From Crocodylus rhombifer (lineage: Eukaryota > Chordata > Crocodylia > Crocodylidae), in assembly GCA_038503035.1 (NCBI GenBank), contig JAVSML010000975.1, positions 228,396 through 292,395 of the forward strand: DNA of 64,000 nucleotides, given 5' to 3'. The notes beneath the pieces are model-generated. The model had not been told where the DNA came from and did no database searches. It worked only from the letters and a program-made list of their open reading frames with translations. Positions 46,126-59,541 of the stretch are shown in pieces. Made by a program: the position numbers and the translations under genes. Numbering within the stretch: position 1 is the stretch's first letter; each line of letters begins with the position of its first letter.

Positions 46126-47450
46126 GGGCAGGGAAGCAAACAAGGCACCAGGGGAAGCTCCATGAGAGCCCGCACTATGGAGCTAGTGCAGCTGAGCCCT
46201 GCTCACTGGCTGTGGCACCTTTCCATAGCTGTCTTCAGTGCCTTGTTTGCTCCCCACTGCCTCTACCCCAAGTATACCACAGGGCACATGACTGCCAGGC
46301 TGTCTAAGCCTGAGTTGTGCCTGCTATCGCAAAGACTTTGGGGGCGGGATTTTGGTGCCCTCTTCTGAAGTTGGTACACACCAAACTTGGGTCTCAGCTG
46401 CAGCAGCAGCTGCTGCCAGTTCAGAGAGTGCCGGGCAAGGAGCACACCCGCAGGTTCTCCGGTGTTTGGCAGTGCTCTACGCAGGGCACTGTGGGAGCTC
46501 GCTGGGCCTGTGCAGGAAATGGGAGAATGAAGGGGGGGAGGACAGACTCATCCTGAGGAGCATGCTCTCATGTTGCTTGATAAAAGCTTGCCTGCTTTGT
46601 TCTGCTCTGTGAGGAATGTCACCATAAAATCATGGTTCTGTCTTTCTTGGCTAGGACCCCACTTGCAGGCATGTGACCCAACTTTCATTCACCCCAGCTT
46701 GTGCCCCCAGCTCTGGTCTGACATCACAGTGCATTATGGTGTGAGGATGTGATGACATCACAGGTCCTCAGTGTTGGGATGCAATGACATCAGCACATCC
46801 TGGCACAAGGAGGCAATGACATCGCAGCACGTGATGGTGCCTTCCCGGGTGTGGGGCAAGACAGGGGCTCTTACCTGACCATGTCTGCTCACAGCCTGCC
46901 AGGACCCTGGAGGCAGTGGTGAGCCTGGCTGGGTCTGGCTCCAGCTCCTCCTGCACCACACAGCTGTCCTCTGAAAATATACCTGCCCACGCCACTTCTG
47001 GACACATTTGTATACATGACTCATGGTACCCACCCCCCTGCCTCATCCTGTGCCATGCCTGCCCCCACCCGCTCCCAAATGTGGCTGCCACCCGAGTGGC
47101 GCTCAGCCTCTTCACATTGCTAGGCAATGATTCTCTGCAGGCAGAATGGCCAGGCACTCCCAGCACTGGCAGCATGTGCCAGCGCCCCTGGGGGCCAGGA
47201 GGGATGCTGCTGCCCAGTGAGCAACTGGGACACCAGCACCCCCTGGCGGGACCTTGAGCCTCAGCAGGGTTTGCTGGAGGGGTGTATGCTATATACTTGC
47301 ACGTGGAACAATGTGACGTGCGCTATTTTGCATCATCTTGGGCACAAGCACCATCCTCTCCCTCCAAAACATGTGGCAGCTCTTACCCACTGCAGACCCC
47401 GGGGAAACCGTTGGGGAGCAAAACTGAAATACAAGGGTGGGTCTGATTAG
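45620..47450. other. GC-rich unassigned block, possibly a degraded element
   Basis: Between about 46000 and 47450 the base composition is far richer in G+C than its surroundings. It holds a G30 run and three ATGACATCA/G-type repeats at 46750-46825. ORFs on both strands have no recognisable domain. The abrupt edges suggest an inserted element, but no termini or duplication were identified. Confidence 0.4.
46095..46124 (+). repeat. Homopolymer of 30 G
   Basis: An uninterrupted run of 30 guanines. Glycine or proline ORFs through it are artefacts. Confidence 0.95.
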
Positions 47451-50012
47451 AAGCAGTCCATTTCCCGCCCCCCAAGAATCATGGGAATCCCGGGCTACTT
47501 ACCTGCAGGGCTGCCCTAGGTTTTGGGGGAAAGGATCTTAATGAAAAGATGACCTTGGCCAGCACCCCAAAGGGCTGGGCAGTGCGGGGTCATCTGCCCC
47601 TTTGCAGAGGGTCATCTGCTTTGGTATCCCCTGCTCAGAGTGGATGACCATGCCCTATACCTGGATGCCAGAGCTCATAGGCCTATGGGGGGATTGCAAA
47701 GGGTCATTGGTTCTGGGAGGCTTGGGTCATGCAGGGAAGGGCTGCCATGGCTGAATGACTCAGCACCCTCCTCTTCCTGGGGATTTCCCTGGTCTGCTTC
47801 TTAGAGCAGGAGACAAGCAGGGTAAGATCTCAGAAGGCCAGAGAGCTCTGTAGCAAGTTAAGGCTTTCAAACCCCCCGGCTCCACTACTAGGAGCTGGGA
47901 AACCCTGGTTCCCCAACTCTGGGACAGGACTGCTGGAGCTACAGAGCAAGGACGCAGCTCACAAGGTGACTGGCAAGAAACCAGGTGGAGTTAGATACTT
48001 CAGAAGTGTGGACATTAAAAAAAAAAGATTTTTATTTACTATTTAATTATTTTGCAGTGGACTGTGCATTTATTATCTGGAAATGATTAGTGCTCCTGAA
48101 AATTTCTAGCTCTAAATTTAAAAATGTCCCAGGGTGAATTTAACTTATTTAAAAAGACAAGATAAATGCCACCTTCCTGGATACAAACTGACTGAATGAA
48201 CTGTGCTCACACTTCCAGGAAGAGGGCAAACCTGAGCTGACACTCAGGGATACTTAGAGGATACTTGCTTATTTTGATATTTTTAGTCCATTTAACCGCT
48301 GGGGCCTTTCCTTGGTTATTTGAGTCCCCTGTGGGATTTTGTAAGGGCAAGAGCAGTTCCAGGATTTTATCTGTAGTTAACTCATATTTGGAGAAAAAGC
48401 ATTTCCTAAAACTAACCTGAAAATGCAAGCCTGACATGTGCAGTCAGTTTATAATTGGAACAAAGCAGTAAGTAAAAAAAATCTAGAAAAACCAGAGCCT
48501 GTTACTGGATCACGATCTATGGACCTTGTCATGGGGTCATTTGCAACAGTTGCAACTCATTGGAATGTTGTGACATGTTAAAGTAAGTATGTTCCGATGT
48601 AACCCTTGCTCGAAAGGGAATAACTTCGCAGTGCCGTGAGGACATGTCATTTGTGCTAACCTGCTTGAATGTTTGTCTGCTTTGCACTTTAACTGCACTT
48701 AGTAAGCGTTCAGTTGAATGTGTGACACCACTCGTGTCCTGGCACAAAGGCTAAAAGAATTGCCTGCTTGAAAGAGATAATATATCCAGGTAATTTGGGA
48801 GTCATGACTCTCAACCTACCAGACCTGAATAGTCATAATATTTAAGTTTCCTAGCCTTCCCAAATAGTTCTATGATACACAGTTGGTGAACTCTTCTTAC
48901 ACTTGTCGATAGACAGCTGAAGAGTTTAGTGGCTGGTGCTAGTCCAGCAGTATTACAAAATACATCAAGCATTAAAGTCCTATACTTAGCTACTTATACA
49001 TCTGAAATGCATGTTTGTTGTTCGTTGGACTCATTTTAAAAAAGGTTTGGCCTATGGCTGTGATCTGTAGTTCACCAAGAACAAAATGTATCACAGCATA
49101 CACGTGTATCACACATAAGTGACGAGACAAGCTGTTCACTTTCCAACAGCAGGTACGAGTGTTCTTTTCTCCTTCAACAGTTGCAGAGGAAACAGAGTCC
49201 TGATCTGACGTGGAAAATCAGTTCCTCCTCTATTCCAACTGTTTTGTTTCTTGTATTTATTTGAATATTTAGAATCATCTTCTCCATCAGCCATGGTTAC
49301 TGGGCTTGAGTGGGCCCTCAGGCCAACTAGCACTAATGACCCTCCATTGCCTTCAGTGGAGTGCGTCCTGAATTACACAAATATAAGGGAAAGCAGAATT
49401 AGGCTTGTTGTTTTCAGTGAGGTGACAGCAGGTATAACAGAGGAAAGAATTTGTCCCCAAGTCTCAATTACAGTTTATTAATAGTTGTAGGTTTTAATAA
49501 ATCACTTATGTTTAATTTTATATTGTAAATAAAGTTCTTCAGTTTTGTGTTCAGCATTATGCCAAGGGCAAATAATTACTATTGGGCTGAATAAATTAGC
49601 AACCTATTTAAGAAATGATTTTATGATATGAAATATCTGTGAGGAAGTTAGGGGCTGTGCTACAGAGCAAGATAGCAGGAAATAAAACAGTTGCTTAGGT
49701 TGATGATATTAATAAAGTTCCGGATCTTATGGAAGTAAAATGATTTGAAATCAGTGGCTTTTGGTTCTTGTTATTAGAAGGAGTCTGGTTCTAAGTCCTA
49801 AATGTATCTATCAGTCGGTAGTCATAGTGATCCCTGTGTACTACTTGCTAAGATTATCCACAACAGGAATTACAAATGGTGATACTAAGGAGCATTACTG
49901 TGAAATAGAAAAGCTCCTTGGAAGTAATTTCTTTAGTAACTTTTTAGGTGATACCTGTCCAATTTAGTTTCACCCAAGAGCCCCCTAAGCTTCTGGTAGA
50001 ACAAGCAGGAAA
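47451..50012. other. Intergenic, nothing firm
   Basis: No gene recognised. An ORF at 48437-48207 (minus) sits after a plausible acceptor (cttgcattttcag) but matches no protein I know. Confidence 0.35.
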
Positions 50013-50287
50013 GGGTGCATCGACATATGACCCTTTCACTGTAGCGATGCACTACAGCAAGGTAGTGTCTGTGGACAAGAACTATGATGCTGCAGCTATG
50101 TCACCATAGCAACATGCTCCTTCATTATAGCATGTTGCTATGGCAACATAGCACCAAAAAATAATGGTGTGCTGTGCACACAGTGCAGTATGGGCAGTTA
50201 CTGCACTGTCGTTTATTATTTCCAAAAGGTTGTAATAAATGACGGTGCAGTAAAAATGGTGCCATAGGGACATAAGTAGACATGCCC
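50013..50287. mobile_element. MITE with GGGTGCATCGACATATG end
   Basis: Left GGGTGCATCGACATATGACC; right in reverse GGGCATGTCTACTTATGTCC. The interior has inverted ggtgcagtaa/ttactgcac and tgttgctatggc pairs. It is 275 bp and related by its ends to the 59.5 kb element. Confidence 0.6.
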
Positions 50288-50522
50288 AAAGGGTATGGAA
50301 AGTCAGTTTCTCAGTTGATGGAAATTGTATGCTTCTACCAGCAGAGGATTTGGGCTGGAGCTTGAGGTATTTTGTGGGATTCCCAGATCCATCAGGATAG
50401 GGCATGATCAGAAAGAGTAGTACCTTATTGGACCCCTGGAAGGACAAAAAATTGTACCTGTAAATGTGCTAAAACGCTAAACTTCTCAGCTTCAAAGAAG
50501 CCACTAAACTAACCCTATAGGG

Positions 50523-52140
50523 CAAGGATTTTCAACCTTTTTTAACAAGTGTACCCCTTCAGTCTCAAAGTTTCAGTTCATGTACCCCTTTATATATTTT
50601 CTTCTTTTTAAGGGTGGGGGACAGATCGAGGCCCCTATGGTGAGGGAGGGAGTGGGTTGGGGCTTGGGCAGGGGCAGGTGCTGCATAGGGGGAGGGAGAA
50701 AAAATTATTTGCTTGTGCCCCCCACCCCAGCAGGTACATCTGTGGAGGAAGGCGTAGGGGGAAGGGAAAGGGCTATGGGGGGGAAGGGGGCAGATCAAGG
50801 CCCCCTGTGGTGAGGGAGAGAGCAGGACATAGGCAGGAGCAGGGGCTGGAGTGAGTAGGGCCCCACTCACCTCAGCCCCTGCTCCTGCCCTGCTCCCTTT
50901 CTTGCCATGGGGGCCTCAATCTGCCTCCCCCATGACAGTGAGGGAGGGAGTGGGGCTGAGATTCACCCCTGCCCCACTCCCTCCTGCACTGTGGGGATTG
51001 TCCCATGACCCATCCTGGCTGGGGACCCATTCACCATGAATGGGGCCACGGCCAGGCTGGATCATGGGACAACTGGAATCCAGCGGCTCGTCCAGGGGCA
51101 CAGCATGGGGGAGCTAATGGCGGAGAGGGCATGTGCCCCCCCTTTGGCTTCCCACCATGCGCTCAGCAGTGGGAGCTCCTGCCCATGCCCCTGGATGAGC
51201 CACTGGGCTCCGACTGTCTCACAACCTGGCCTGGCCTTGGACCCAGGTCCAGCCCTGGCCCCATTCACCATGCATGGGGCCCCAGCCAGGCTGAGTCATG
51301 GGACAATCCCCACAGTACAGGAGGGAATGGGGCAGGGGTGAATGATTCTCCCCTGCCTCTGCCTCTGCCCCTGCCCCACTCCCTCCTGCACTGTAGGGGC
51401 TCGATTTGCGCCCCCTCCCCAAGCCCCGACACAAGCCTGGTCCAGGTTGCACTCGGGGCGGGTAGCAGTGGCACTGTGAGTGGGGCTACAGGAGGGGCTG
51501 CAGCCACCCCAAAATTTGCCACAAAGCCCCCAACCCTCTCCCAGCACAGCACAGCCTGGCCCAACACCCCCACCAGGAACAGCCTGGCGCTGCCTCAGAC
51601 CCAGCCCCAGCCCTCAACAGCCCACAGCCTGACCTGCCCCACACGCTGAAACGGGGACACGTATCCCCCATGCCCTTCCAGGACTGCATGTAGTGGTGGC
51701 ACTGGGAGGGGGGACCGAATGGGGGGGGAGCTTCCATAGAGAGGCTGCCCTGTCCCACTTGGCCACACACTGCACTGCTTTCCCATGGCCAGTCACAGCT
51801 CCACAGACTGCAGATGAGCCTCATGCCTGGCCTATCACATGCCGCTGGGGCAGGCACAGAACACACTCCTCCCCCTTACCATTCAGACCCTCACAGCTCT
51901 GCTGCAAGGGGGTAATGGCCAATTTGGAGAGCAAGCTCGGGGGGGGGATGCTGTGCGGGGATGGCGGCACTCGGCACACCCCTCCCCCTCCCCCCGGGTA
52001 AGAAGCAAAGTATGGGAATGTGCTGGGGGGATGCCACTGCAACACCCCAGGGCATGCTCCATCCCACCTGCCCGCGCATAGCCTCTACAACCTTTGTATG
52101 TACCCCTGGGGGTATGCATACCCCTGGTTGACAACCTCTG
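50523..52140. mobile_element. hAT-like element with large GC-rich foldback core
   Basis: Left CAAGGATTTTCAACC; right in reverse CAGAGGTTGTCAACCAGGGG. Flanks CTATAGGG (50515-50522) and TTCAAGGG (52141-52148) share 5 of 8 bases. Inside, 50968-51045 is an inverted copy of 51270-51345 (CCCTCCTGCACTGTGGGGAT against its complement). 50625-50690 and 51410-51640 resemble the core of the hAT element at 22617-23965. The many ORFs here are compositional. Confidence 0.75.
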
Positions 52141-52234
52141 TTCAAGGGACATCCTGTGATGAGGGTTGCATGAGCTACCTGGGAGGGCTTAGCTACCCAG
52201 GAAAAAGAAACTGACACCTTTGAAATGGTTGCTA

Positions 52235-52405
52235 AAAGCCAGGGACATGTCGTCCCTAGAGGAGACTAGACAGTCACCTTGCTGGGGCCACCTGACCCCC
52301 AGTTCTCTTTCCTGCTTGGTGCAAGGGGCTGGACCCGATGGTCTTCTGAGGTCCCTTCCAGCCTTACAATCTATGAATCTATAAATCTATAAGTAAGTAA
52401 ATAAT
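52235..52405 (+). mobile_element. CR1 3'-end fragment
   Basis: GGGGCTGGACCCGATGGTCT, then AGGTCCCTTCCAGCCTTACA and a short TCTATGAATCTATAAATCTA tail. About 170 bp. Confidence 0.8.
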
Positions 52406-54845
52406 ATTCAAGCAATGTACTCAAGGATAGTTGGAAGAGTCACAGTTTCTCTCTTACATCATAATAATTTAAAAAGTAAAATACATAATTTGAAGATGAG
52501 GATTAAACCTTTTATGCTTAAAAACCCGTCAGGTATCCTCCATTCACTTCCTTTTTCTTTTTTGTTTGTTTGTTTCTATAAATAGAATGATACAAGAATT
52601 AAAAGAGTTGGGAAGATTAGAAATATCGCCTTTTAGATGAGTCACAGTGCAGCTGCTTATCTTATTGATTCCCAATGTACCTTTTGAAGCCTGAAAGGAA
52701 TGGAAATTTTTTCAATCCTGGGCTTCAATATCTGGCAAAACCTTAGAAGCTGAACAGCAACACATACTGTATGTAGCTAGACTAGAGCACACAGCCATTG
52801 CAGCTTACTGAACAGGGACTTCAGCAATCCAGGTTTCATTTCTGACTCTTTCATTGGTCATCAATGGTTAACCTTAAGCAAGTCATGAGGATAATGATGC
52901 TATCTTCCTTTTTTAAAGCACTTTGTGATCTGTTGATAAAAAGTGCTATAGAAAAGCATTGTACTATATAACTGGAGCTTCAAAAGAATCACTAAAGATT
53001 ACAGGACTTTTTCTAAACTGATGTCTGGCAGTGATTGCTCTTTCCCTAAAGCCTGGATACACAGAAAGTCTGCCCCAGACTTCAATAATTCCTTATTTTT
53101 TTAAAATAAGGACAACTACAAATGACTTGCGTGGTCCTCAATAGCTTCAGATGCCATGATCTCTTGGGATGATTTAGTTATGGTGTCTATATCCCTGTGA
53201 TTCTTTCTAGTGACAGCTGGATAAACACAGACAGCTCACAAAACTTGCTCATGATCTTTCACACCACAGAAATATTGGACTCAGCTGTAAGGTCACCCAT
53301 CACATCTTGAGTATTGTAAGAGGATGCATATCAATATTTTCTGAACCTTTGAAGAGTTGCAACCCACACAAATTTATTAAAATATTGCAGCAGTAAGGAC
53401 ATAAATAGGACAGACCTAAAGGCTTCATGATCAGTTCCAGACCCAAAATACATGAAAGATTTTAAAATGTCAGTTTGGTCTCCCTGACTTGCTGGAAAAA
53501 GAGGAAATCAGAGCCAATCTTAGTTTTCTTAAACTCAAGTCTTTCAAATGGATCTAAAGTGTCTAGGACAGAATGATTTAAGAGATGACTTGAGGAAAAT
53601 GTTACTTTCACTCCTTCTGTGCTCAGCTTGGGTCTGATGTCTAAGATGAGTTATAAATCTGATCTGGCACTGAGGCCATGGGTAGAAAGAAAGACTGTCC
53701 TACTCTCACTTCTTAAGAAACTGCAATACAGAGGAAGCCTTTTGGTCAGATTCCAGGGGTGACCCAAGCCAACCCTGTAGGCTGGGAGAGGATTTGGCTG
53801 CTTCAGAGACTAGGCAGTCTTTCCATCGTGCATGGTAGTGGAATAGTGATGGGTGAACTGCTTTGACAGCTTGTTATTGGTCCTGATATTGGCATCTTGA
53901 TGCATTTGATGCTCAGTCCTCATTTCTGTCAGCAGTGAGACAGTAGCTAATACCTGTAACATGATACTAAAAGACCAAAGGCACACAGCACCAGAAGAAC
54001 AGTGATGTGGGTTCCCATAACTAAACTGCTGTCCTGGCAATGAGTGCCCTTCCAAAGTGCTGGTTCTGGGATCTCAATCCTCCACTGTTCTGGTACCAAA
54101 TGTGCAGCAGAACCTTCTGAACAATGGATGGATTTAGGTACCCCGTCAGCTCCTATAATGCAGGCACAAGGAAGGAACAGCATTGGTTGTCAGTGCCTCC
54201 TGTATGGCATCTCTGAGAACTTTAATTTTGTACCTACTATGAGGGTCTTCTGTGTCAGCATGGCTTGTTATTATTAGAAATAGAGGGTGGGAGATGTGTA
54301 GAAAAGATAATTCATCAGGAGCAAAGTCGAAATAACTGAGGTAGCAATGCAAAAATTAGAATCTAGCATTAACTTCAAAATTCTGAATTCTGGATGCCCA
54401 GGTTTGCACTTCCAGTTAAAATGGAGAAAGAAAATAAAAATCTTGCCTAATGTGCAGGGCGGAGGTGACTCACTAATACGGGAAAATGAGAGCATGGAAC
54501 GGAGAAGAGCCAATATCTGGAGTCTTAGGCTTTTACGTTTCATATAATCTTGGAGATGAAATTGGTAGGAGGTAGATGGAAACTGAGCCAGTTTGATAAA
54601 TAAGATAAATGCTTATAGCAAGAACCTTTGGCTACTGGTGTTGCCAGCAATGTAGCACTGTTTCTCTAGCTTTTCCCCTGGATATTCTTTGGCTGTGCTG
54701 ACTGGCTTCCCTTCCTCCTACTCTCTTTTTTATTGCCTTTTTTGCTTCATCCTCACTCTACCTGCCTCTCTGCTCTTCATCTTCTTCTACTTAACTTCAC
54801 CCAGAAACATCCTCTCTGTCTTTATCCATCTTTTCAGCTGATCAT
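52406..54845. other. Intergenic, nothing recognised
   Basis: No gene or named repeat seen. ORFs at 53810-54550 are short, on both strands, and show no domain. Confidence 0.35.
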
Positions 54846-56160
54846 CAGTCTGCTCCCAAAATTAAAGATAGAAGTAGACCAATCAAAACACAGTAAGAAA
54901 TAACATGAAATATCAAGAAAAATGGTAAGACCAATGTGCCTGCAAAAGGAGCTTCTAGGATGTATCAAATGCAAAAGGAAAGCATTCAGGAAATGGAAAA
55001 ATGGGTAGGTCACCAAGAAAGCATACCAGAAAATAGCAAGAACCCATGGGGACAAAATCAGGAAGTCAAAGGTAAACAGTGAGCTGCACCTGGTGAGAAA
55101 GGTTAAAAGCAACAAGAAGAGGTTTTGTAAGTATGCTGGCCAGACAAGAAAGACCAAGGAAACTGTTAAATAGTGAGGGTGAACTCTTAGCAGAAGATGC
55201 AAAAAAGGCAGAGCTACTTTGCCTCAGTCTTCATGAAAAGATGAAGCTGTAGTCAGATGCCTAAAAATATTTTTCAGATAAAGAAGGGAGCAGCCTGTGG
55301 GATGAGATAACAAAAGGGATAGAGAGCTTTTGAGGAGTCTAAATGAATTCAAGTCAGCAAGGCCTGATGAACGTCATCCTTGGGTACTGAAGGAACTGGC
55401 AGAGGTCATTTCGGAGCCCTTGGCAATAATATTTATGAAATTGTGGGAGACTGGTAAAGTACGAGAGGCTGAGTAAACGGCCAGTATAGTGCCCCTCTTT
55501 TAAAAAGGCAGAAAAGGAGGACCCGGGGAACTACAGATACTGGAGCATATCCTAAGCAAACTCATTTGCAAGCACATGGAGGAGGAAGGGCTGATTACTA
55601 GCAGCCTGTATGGACTTTTTAAAGAGCAAATTGTGTCAAATAGGCTTTTGACAAAATAATTACTTGGGTGAATGAAGGGAATGCTGTGGATTTAATGCTG
55701 TGGACTTCAGCAAGGTTTTTTACAAAGTCCCACATAACTTTCTCATAATTTGGAGAACTGTGGGTTGGACAAAACTACAATGGATAGACAACTGGCCCAA
55801 TAGCCACAAACAAAAGGTTGTTATAAACGGATCCATGTCAGAATGACAAGAGGTTTCAAGTGGAGTCCCGAAGGGGTCTGTCCTGGGCCCAGTGCTGTTC
55901 AATGTGTTTATGAATGATTTGCATGTTGGAATTGAGAGGTTTTTGAGCAGGTTTGCAGATGACATGAAACTCAGAAGGATTGCAAACACATTGGAGGACA
56001 TCAGCATAATTCAGAAGGATTCTGACAGATTGGGAAGCTGGGCTGCAACTAACAGGATGTTCATTGCTGACAAATGCAAGGTGCTACACTTCAGGAAGAA
56101 TACTCCTTATTCAGTGGCAGTCATCGGTATTGGGAGACCATGGAGATTGCACCTTTGGTG
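54846..56160 (+). mobile_element. Old, degraded CR1/L3-type LINE
   Basis: Translates in pieces to CR1/L3-like ORF2: SKVNSELHLVRKVKSNKKRF, KARPDERHPWVLKELAEVI-type sequence near 55360, LDFSKVF, GVRRGLSWAQCCSMCL in shifted frame, then LFNVFMNDLHVGIERFLSRF, with the catalytic FADD (FADDMKLRRIAN) near 55953, and DKCKVLHF. Frameshifts are frequent, so it is older than the other CR1 copies here. Confidence 0.8.
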
Positions 56161-56639
56161 GGTTACTGGGTACTATCACAGCTTCTTGAGTGGCTGAGGA
56201 GTCTGATGAACGACAGGTAGACCCTCCGGCAAGTTGCACATGCCAACTTGGTTGACCTTGCACTGGCATGCCAAGTACCATTTTGTCTTGCCTGCCTCTC
56301 TGGCTCATCACTGATCCTTTCCATCTCGAAGCGATGTAGGCCCTGCTTCATGGTAACTTTCCACTTGCAGCAGTCTGAAGTTATTGATTCCCAGCACTAG
56401 CCATTCCTGGCTAAACAGTCTTGCCCCTCCACTCAGGGTCAGATCAATTGCTGTATTTCAGGCCAGGAAGGAATTTAACCTGTGGTCAGATTAAAAGGGA
56501 CCATGGGATTTTTTTGTAGCAAGGGATGTGGTCCTCTTCTTTGGATCTCCCAAGTGTGTTTTAACAGCCTTTGCAGCATCAGGACATTACCCACTGTGGT
56601 CGCTTTACTTTATCTCTGGCAGATTTAGGTGTTATGTTT

Positions 56640-56797
56640 CATGGTTATGTCAAGGTTGACTGTGTAGTTTTGCAAATAGATAACAGGTAAGTATAGGCTG
56701 GTTTGGATAGGGATGATCCTGCCACAGGCATGGGATTGGACTAGATGACCTCTGGAAGTCCCTTACAGCCTACTTCTCTATGATTCTATGATTCTGT
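56640..56797 (+). mobile_element. CR1 3'-end fragment
   Basis: GGGATTGGACTAGATGACCT, then CCCTTACAGCCTACTTCTC and an ATGATTCTATGATTCTGTG tail. It may be the 3' end of the LINE at 54846, with 56161-56640 as its diverged 3'UTR or another insert. Confidence 0.75.
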
Positions 56798-56799
56798 GT

Positions 56800-59541
56800 T
56801 GGTTTACAGGCTATCTAGCATAATTGTAACCACTCTTTTTTGGAGTTGTTTGGTACTTTTACAATAAAAAATATTATTGTTATGGTGAGCTAGAAGACAA
56901 TCTTGCAGTAGAATGAGAGGCAGTGGAACAATCTCACTCAGAAACAATAATCTTTTTCATCTTATACTTTTTGGATAGATATAGTTTTGGATGTGCATAC
57001 TCAAGGAACAATAAAGGTAATCTCATGACTTTAAAATGGCAATAGATTTCTTGCAAAGAAAACATTTCTTAAAATCCATTAGAATTACCAAAGTCTTCTG
57101 TTTACTTCCAGAAACAAATTACTCAGAAAAAAATGACTCTGGATATGGAATTAATGGGATCCAGGTCAAAGGACACTTACCAGAGTCTGAAGCCAGCTAA
57201 AATTTTTCCATTTCTTGGCTAAATTTGTTCTGATGAGAATGAAGAGAAGGAAAAAATGAATAACATGCACGCATCATGAACTTCCACGTTTCTACACATG
57301 GAAGCATGAGGGAATAAAAGAAAAACAAGCACATCCTGCTCTGTTGTGCTCACTTAAATGACATTAGAGTGTCTCTTGATTTATATTGTGTGGTAAGAGA
57401 CCAGAACCTGGGCCAGTGATTAGCCACTTAAAAACACTCGTGAATTTTGATTTTTTAGTGCTTAAAACTGAAAAGAAACACTATTCAATAAAGTGTATTA
57501 TGGTGTGGGAGGTAAGGACGCTTAGCATCTCCTCAGTCAAATATTCAGATTGAGAGACTTAGTAAAGATAAAGCAGTGGGATGGCAAGTAATCTTTCGAA
57601 AGAGCCATGATAAAAAAATAAAGTGCTAAAGGCCTTGAATTAAAGGACAAAATTAAAACGAGTGCTGCTTATCACATGAGAAAATGTGAAAGCCACTATT
57701 CTATTAATAAACTGATCGGCAAAATGAAGGAAGAAATGTCTGTGAGACATAAAAAGGAACATCATTGGCTTGACATCTTTTCAATATAAAATAAGAACAA
57801 ATGAAAATGTTAAATGTTATAATTACGGCTGAGTTCTCTTTTTACTCTGACTTTTCTGGTTTTTTAAATGCCATTGTTTTCCTTTCCCTTATATAAGGGT
57901 ATAAGGATAAGCAACTGTTAGAAAGTGCTATTGAATGCCAAAACTGGACAAATTTACCTAGCTCCAGTTTCTTTAAAATACAATAATAGAGTTCTATGTA
58001 ATAAATGCAGGATCTAACATTTCAGGCTGAAGTGTGATTTTTAAATTGGTGGCGTTTCTCCTGAACATTGAGGGGCTCAATTGAATGGCCTGAACTAAGG
58101 CTTTTGACCATGAAGGTTTTCCACATACAGTGGAAGTGCATACCTGGAAAGCATATTCCCTATTAGGTTTGACTGACTGTTAATCAGCTCGGGATAATAC
58201 TGCTTTTCTGAGCTTCTATAATCATCCGGAAGAAAGAGGGTATAAACAGAGATACAATAAAAGTGCTTCAAATTAATTTAATTTGAAGTTCTTTCAATTT
58301 TTACTATATCAATAGTATATGGACCTGCCAAAGCATCTCAAATTTTGCCGAGGTTGATGCTTTAGCATTGCCTCACCAATCAGGCAGTGGGGAACAGGGA
58401 TTTCAGAATCCTTTTCAACCATGATTTCCTGAAGTCTTCTGAGGTTAAACCTTCTTGATCATTGAGCCAGCATAGGCTAAGCCCTGACAGTTATCATTGG
58501 GCTGACCTAAAGGTCTTAGCCAGTGGTTATGCATTAGCTGTCATATGGATGAATTTAAAGCCCTACATCTTCCTATGAACTCCACCTTCAGTCTGGTAAG
58601 TATGCAGGAGTGAAACAATTGCCTTATGCCCCATTACACTGTTTTAGTGATTTGGGCCTTTGGGTAATATAGGCATTTCTTTTTGGCTTGAGTATGCTGG
58701 AACACAAATGTTAAGATTTGATATTTTGTTATTTTTGCTTTTTAATTTGTTGTCTCAGCCCAGATCTTCATAACCTTCTTAGGTCCACATAATTCCAGCT
58801 GCTTACAAGCAGCTGGATTACTAGCAGGATTCTAAAAAAAATAATTCAGACTCTTGAGTAAGTATTTTTAACAGAAAAATAGTTTCAAAAGCAGATTAGA
58901 CACCTGTAAAAATCTGCATTAAAAAGTCAGTGACTAGAAGCGGGGAGGAGCCATTTTGTAAGAAATGTGAAAGCTGATTTTTCTTTTGCCTAGAGGCTTC
59001 TCACCCCGCTTACTAAATGCTTTCCTCAGTGCCATTAACCCTGTGATTAATGCTTCTCAAAGAAAAAATGTGTCCATCAGACTTTCAGAAGATCCACAGT
59101 CTGACTTTCTTTAAAACTTCAGTAGCACAATACACACTGTTTAAATATATTTTACTGTAATTAAAAATTATAAATTATAATACATTTAGGTGCTAACAGA
59201 AGTTGCCTATTTCAAATGTAATAAGTTTATTTTTAAAAAGAAAAATGTATTTTAATAAAATAAATCTCATTTAAATTAAGTCCTTCCCGTTCCCACCCCT
59301 GTCCTGTTTCCTTTTTAATTTTCCACCAGTTTAGATCACAGACTGTTGCATGGACCAGGTGAAAAAAATTAAGAATGTTAAATGTATACATTCTAAAAAA
59401 AAAAGTGGTTTACACATATACCCTAGACATATTAGGGACATTTGAAATCTCAGTTCACAGCTAGATATAAATTTTGCAGTTATCTTCTGCTTTTATCACT
59501 AAGATTCTTGACCTAAACATCTCTGAACTTTGGGATAACAG
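56800..59541. other. AT-rich intergenic DNA, nothing recognised
   Basis: No ORF of note, no named repeat and no exon of the expected next gene (PDLIM3 in the human order) was recognised. Confidence 0.4.

Noticed and set aside
48207..48437. 76-codon minus-strand ORF after a plausible acceptor
   Set aside because: No homology recognised, no donor or partner exon, and not part of the CCDC110 exon series I know.
49136..49333. ORF containing MADGEDDSKYSNKYKKQNS as a possible CCDC110 first exon
   Set aside because: No match to the known N-terminus and no donor in a suitable position.
50565..52217. Many 60-214 codon ORFs
   Set aside because: Same reason: a GC-rich foldback in a transposon, with mirrored compositions on the two strands.
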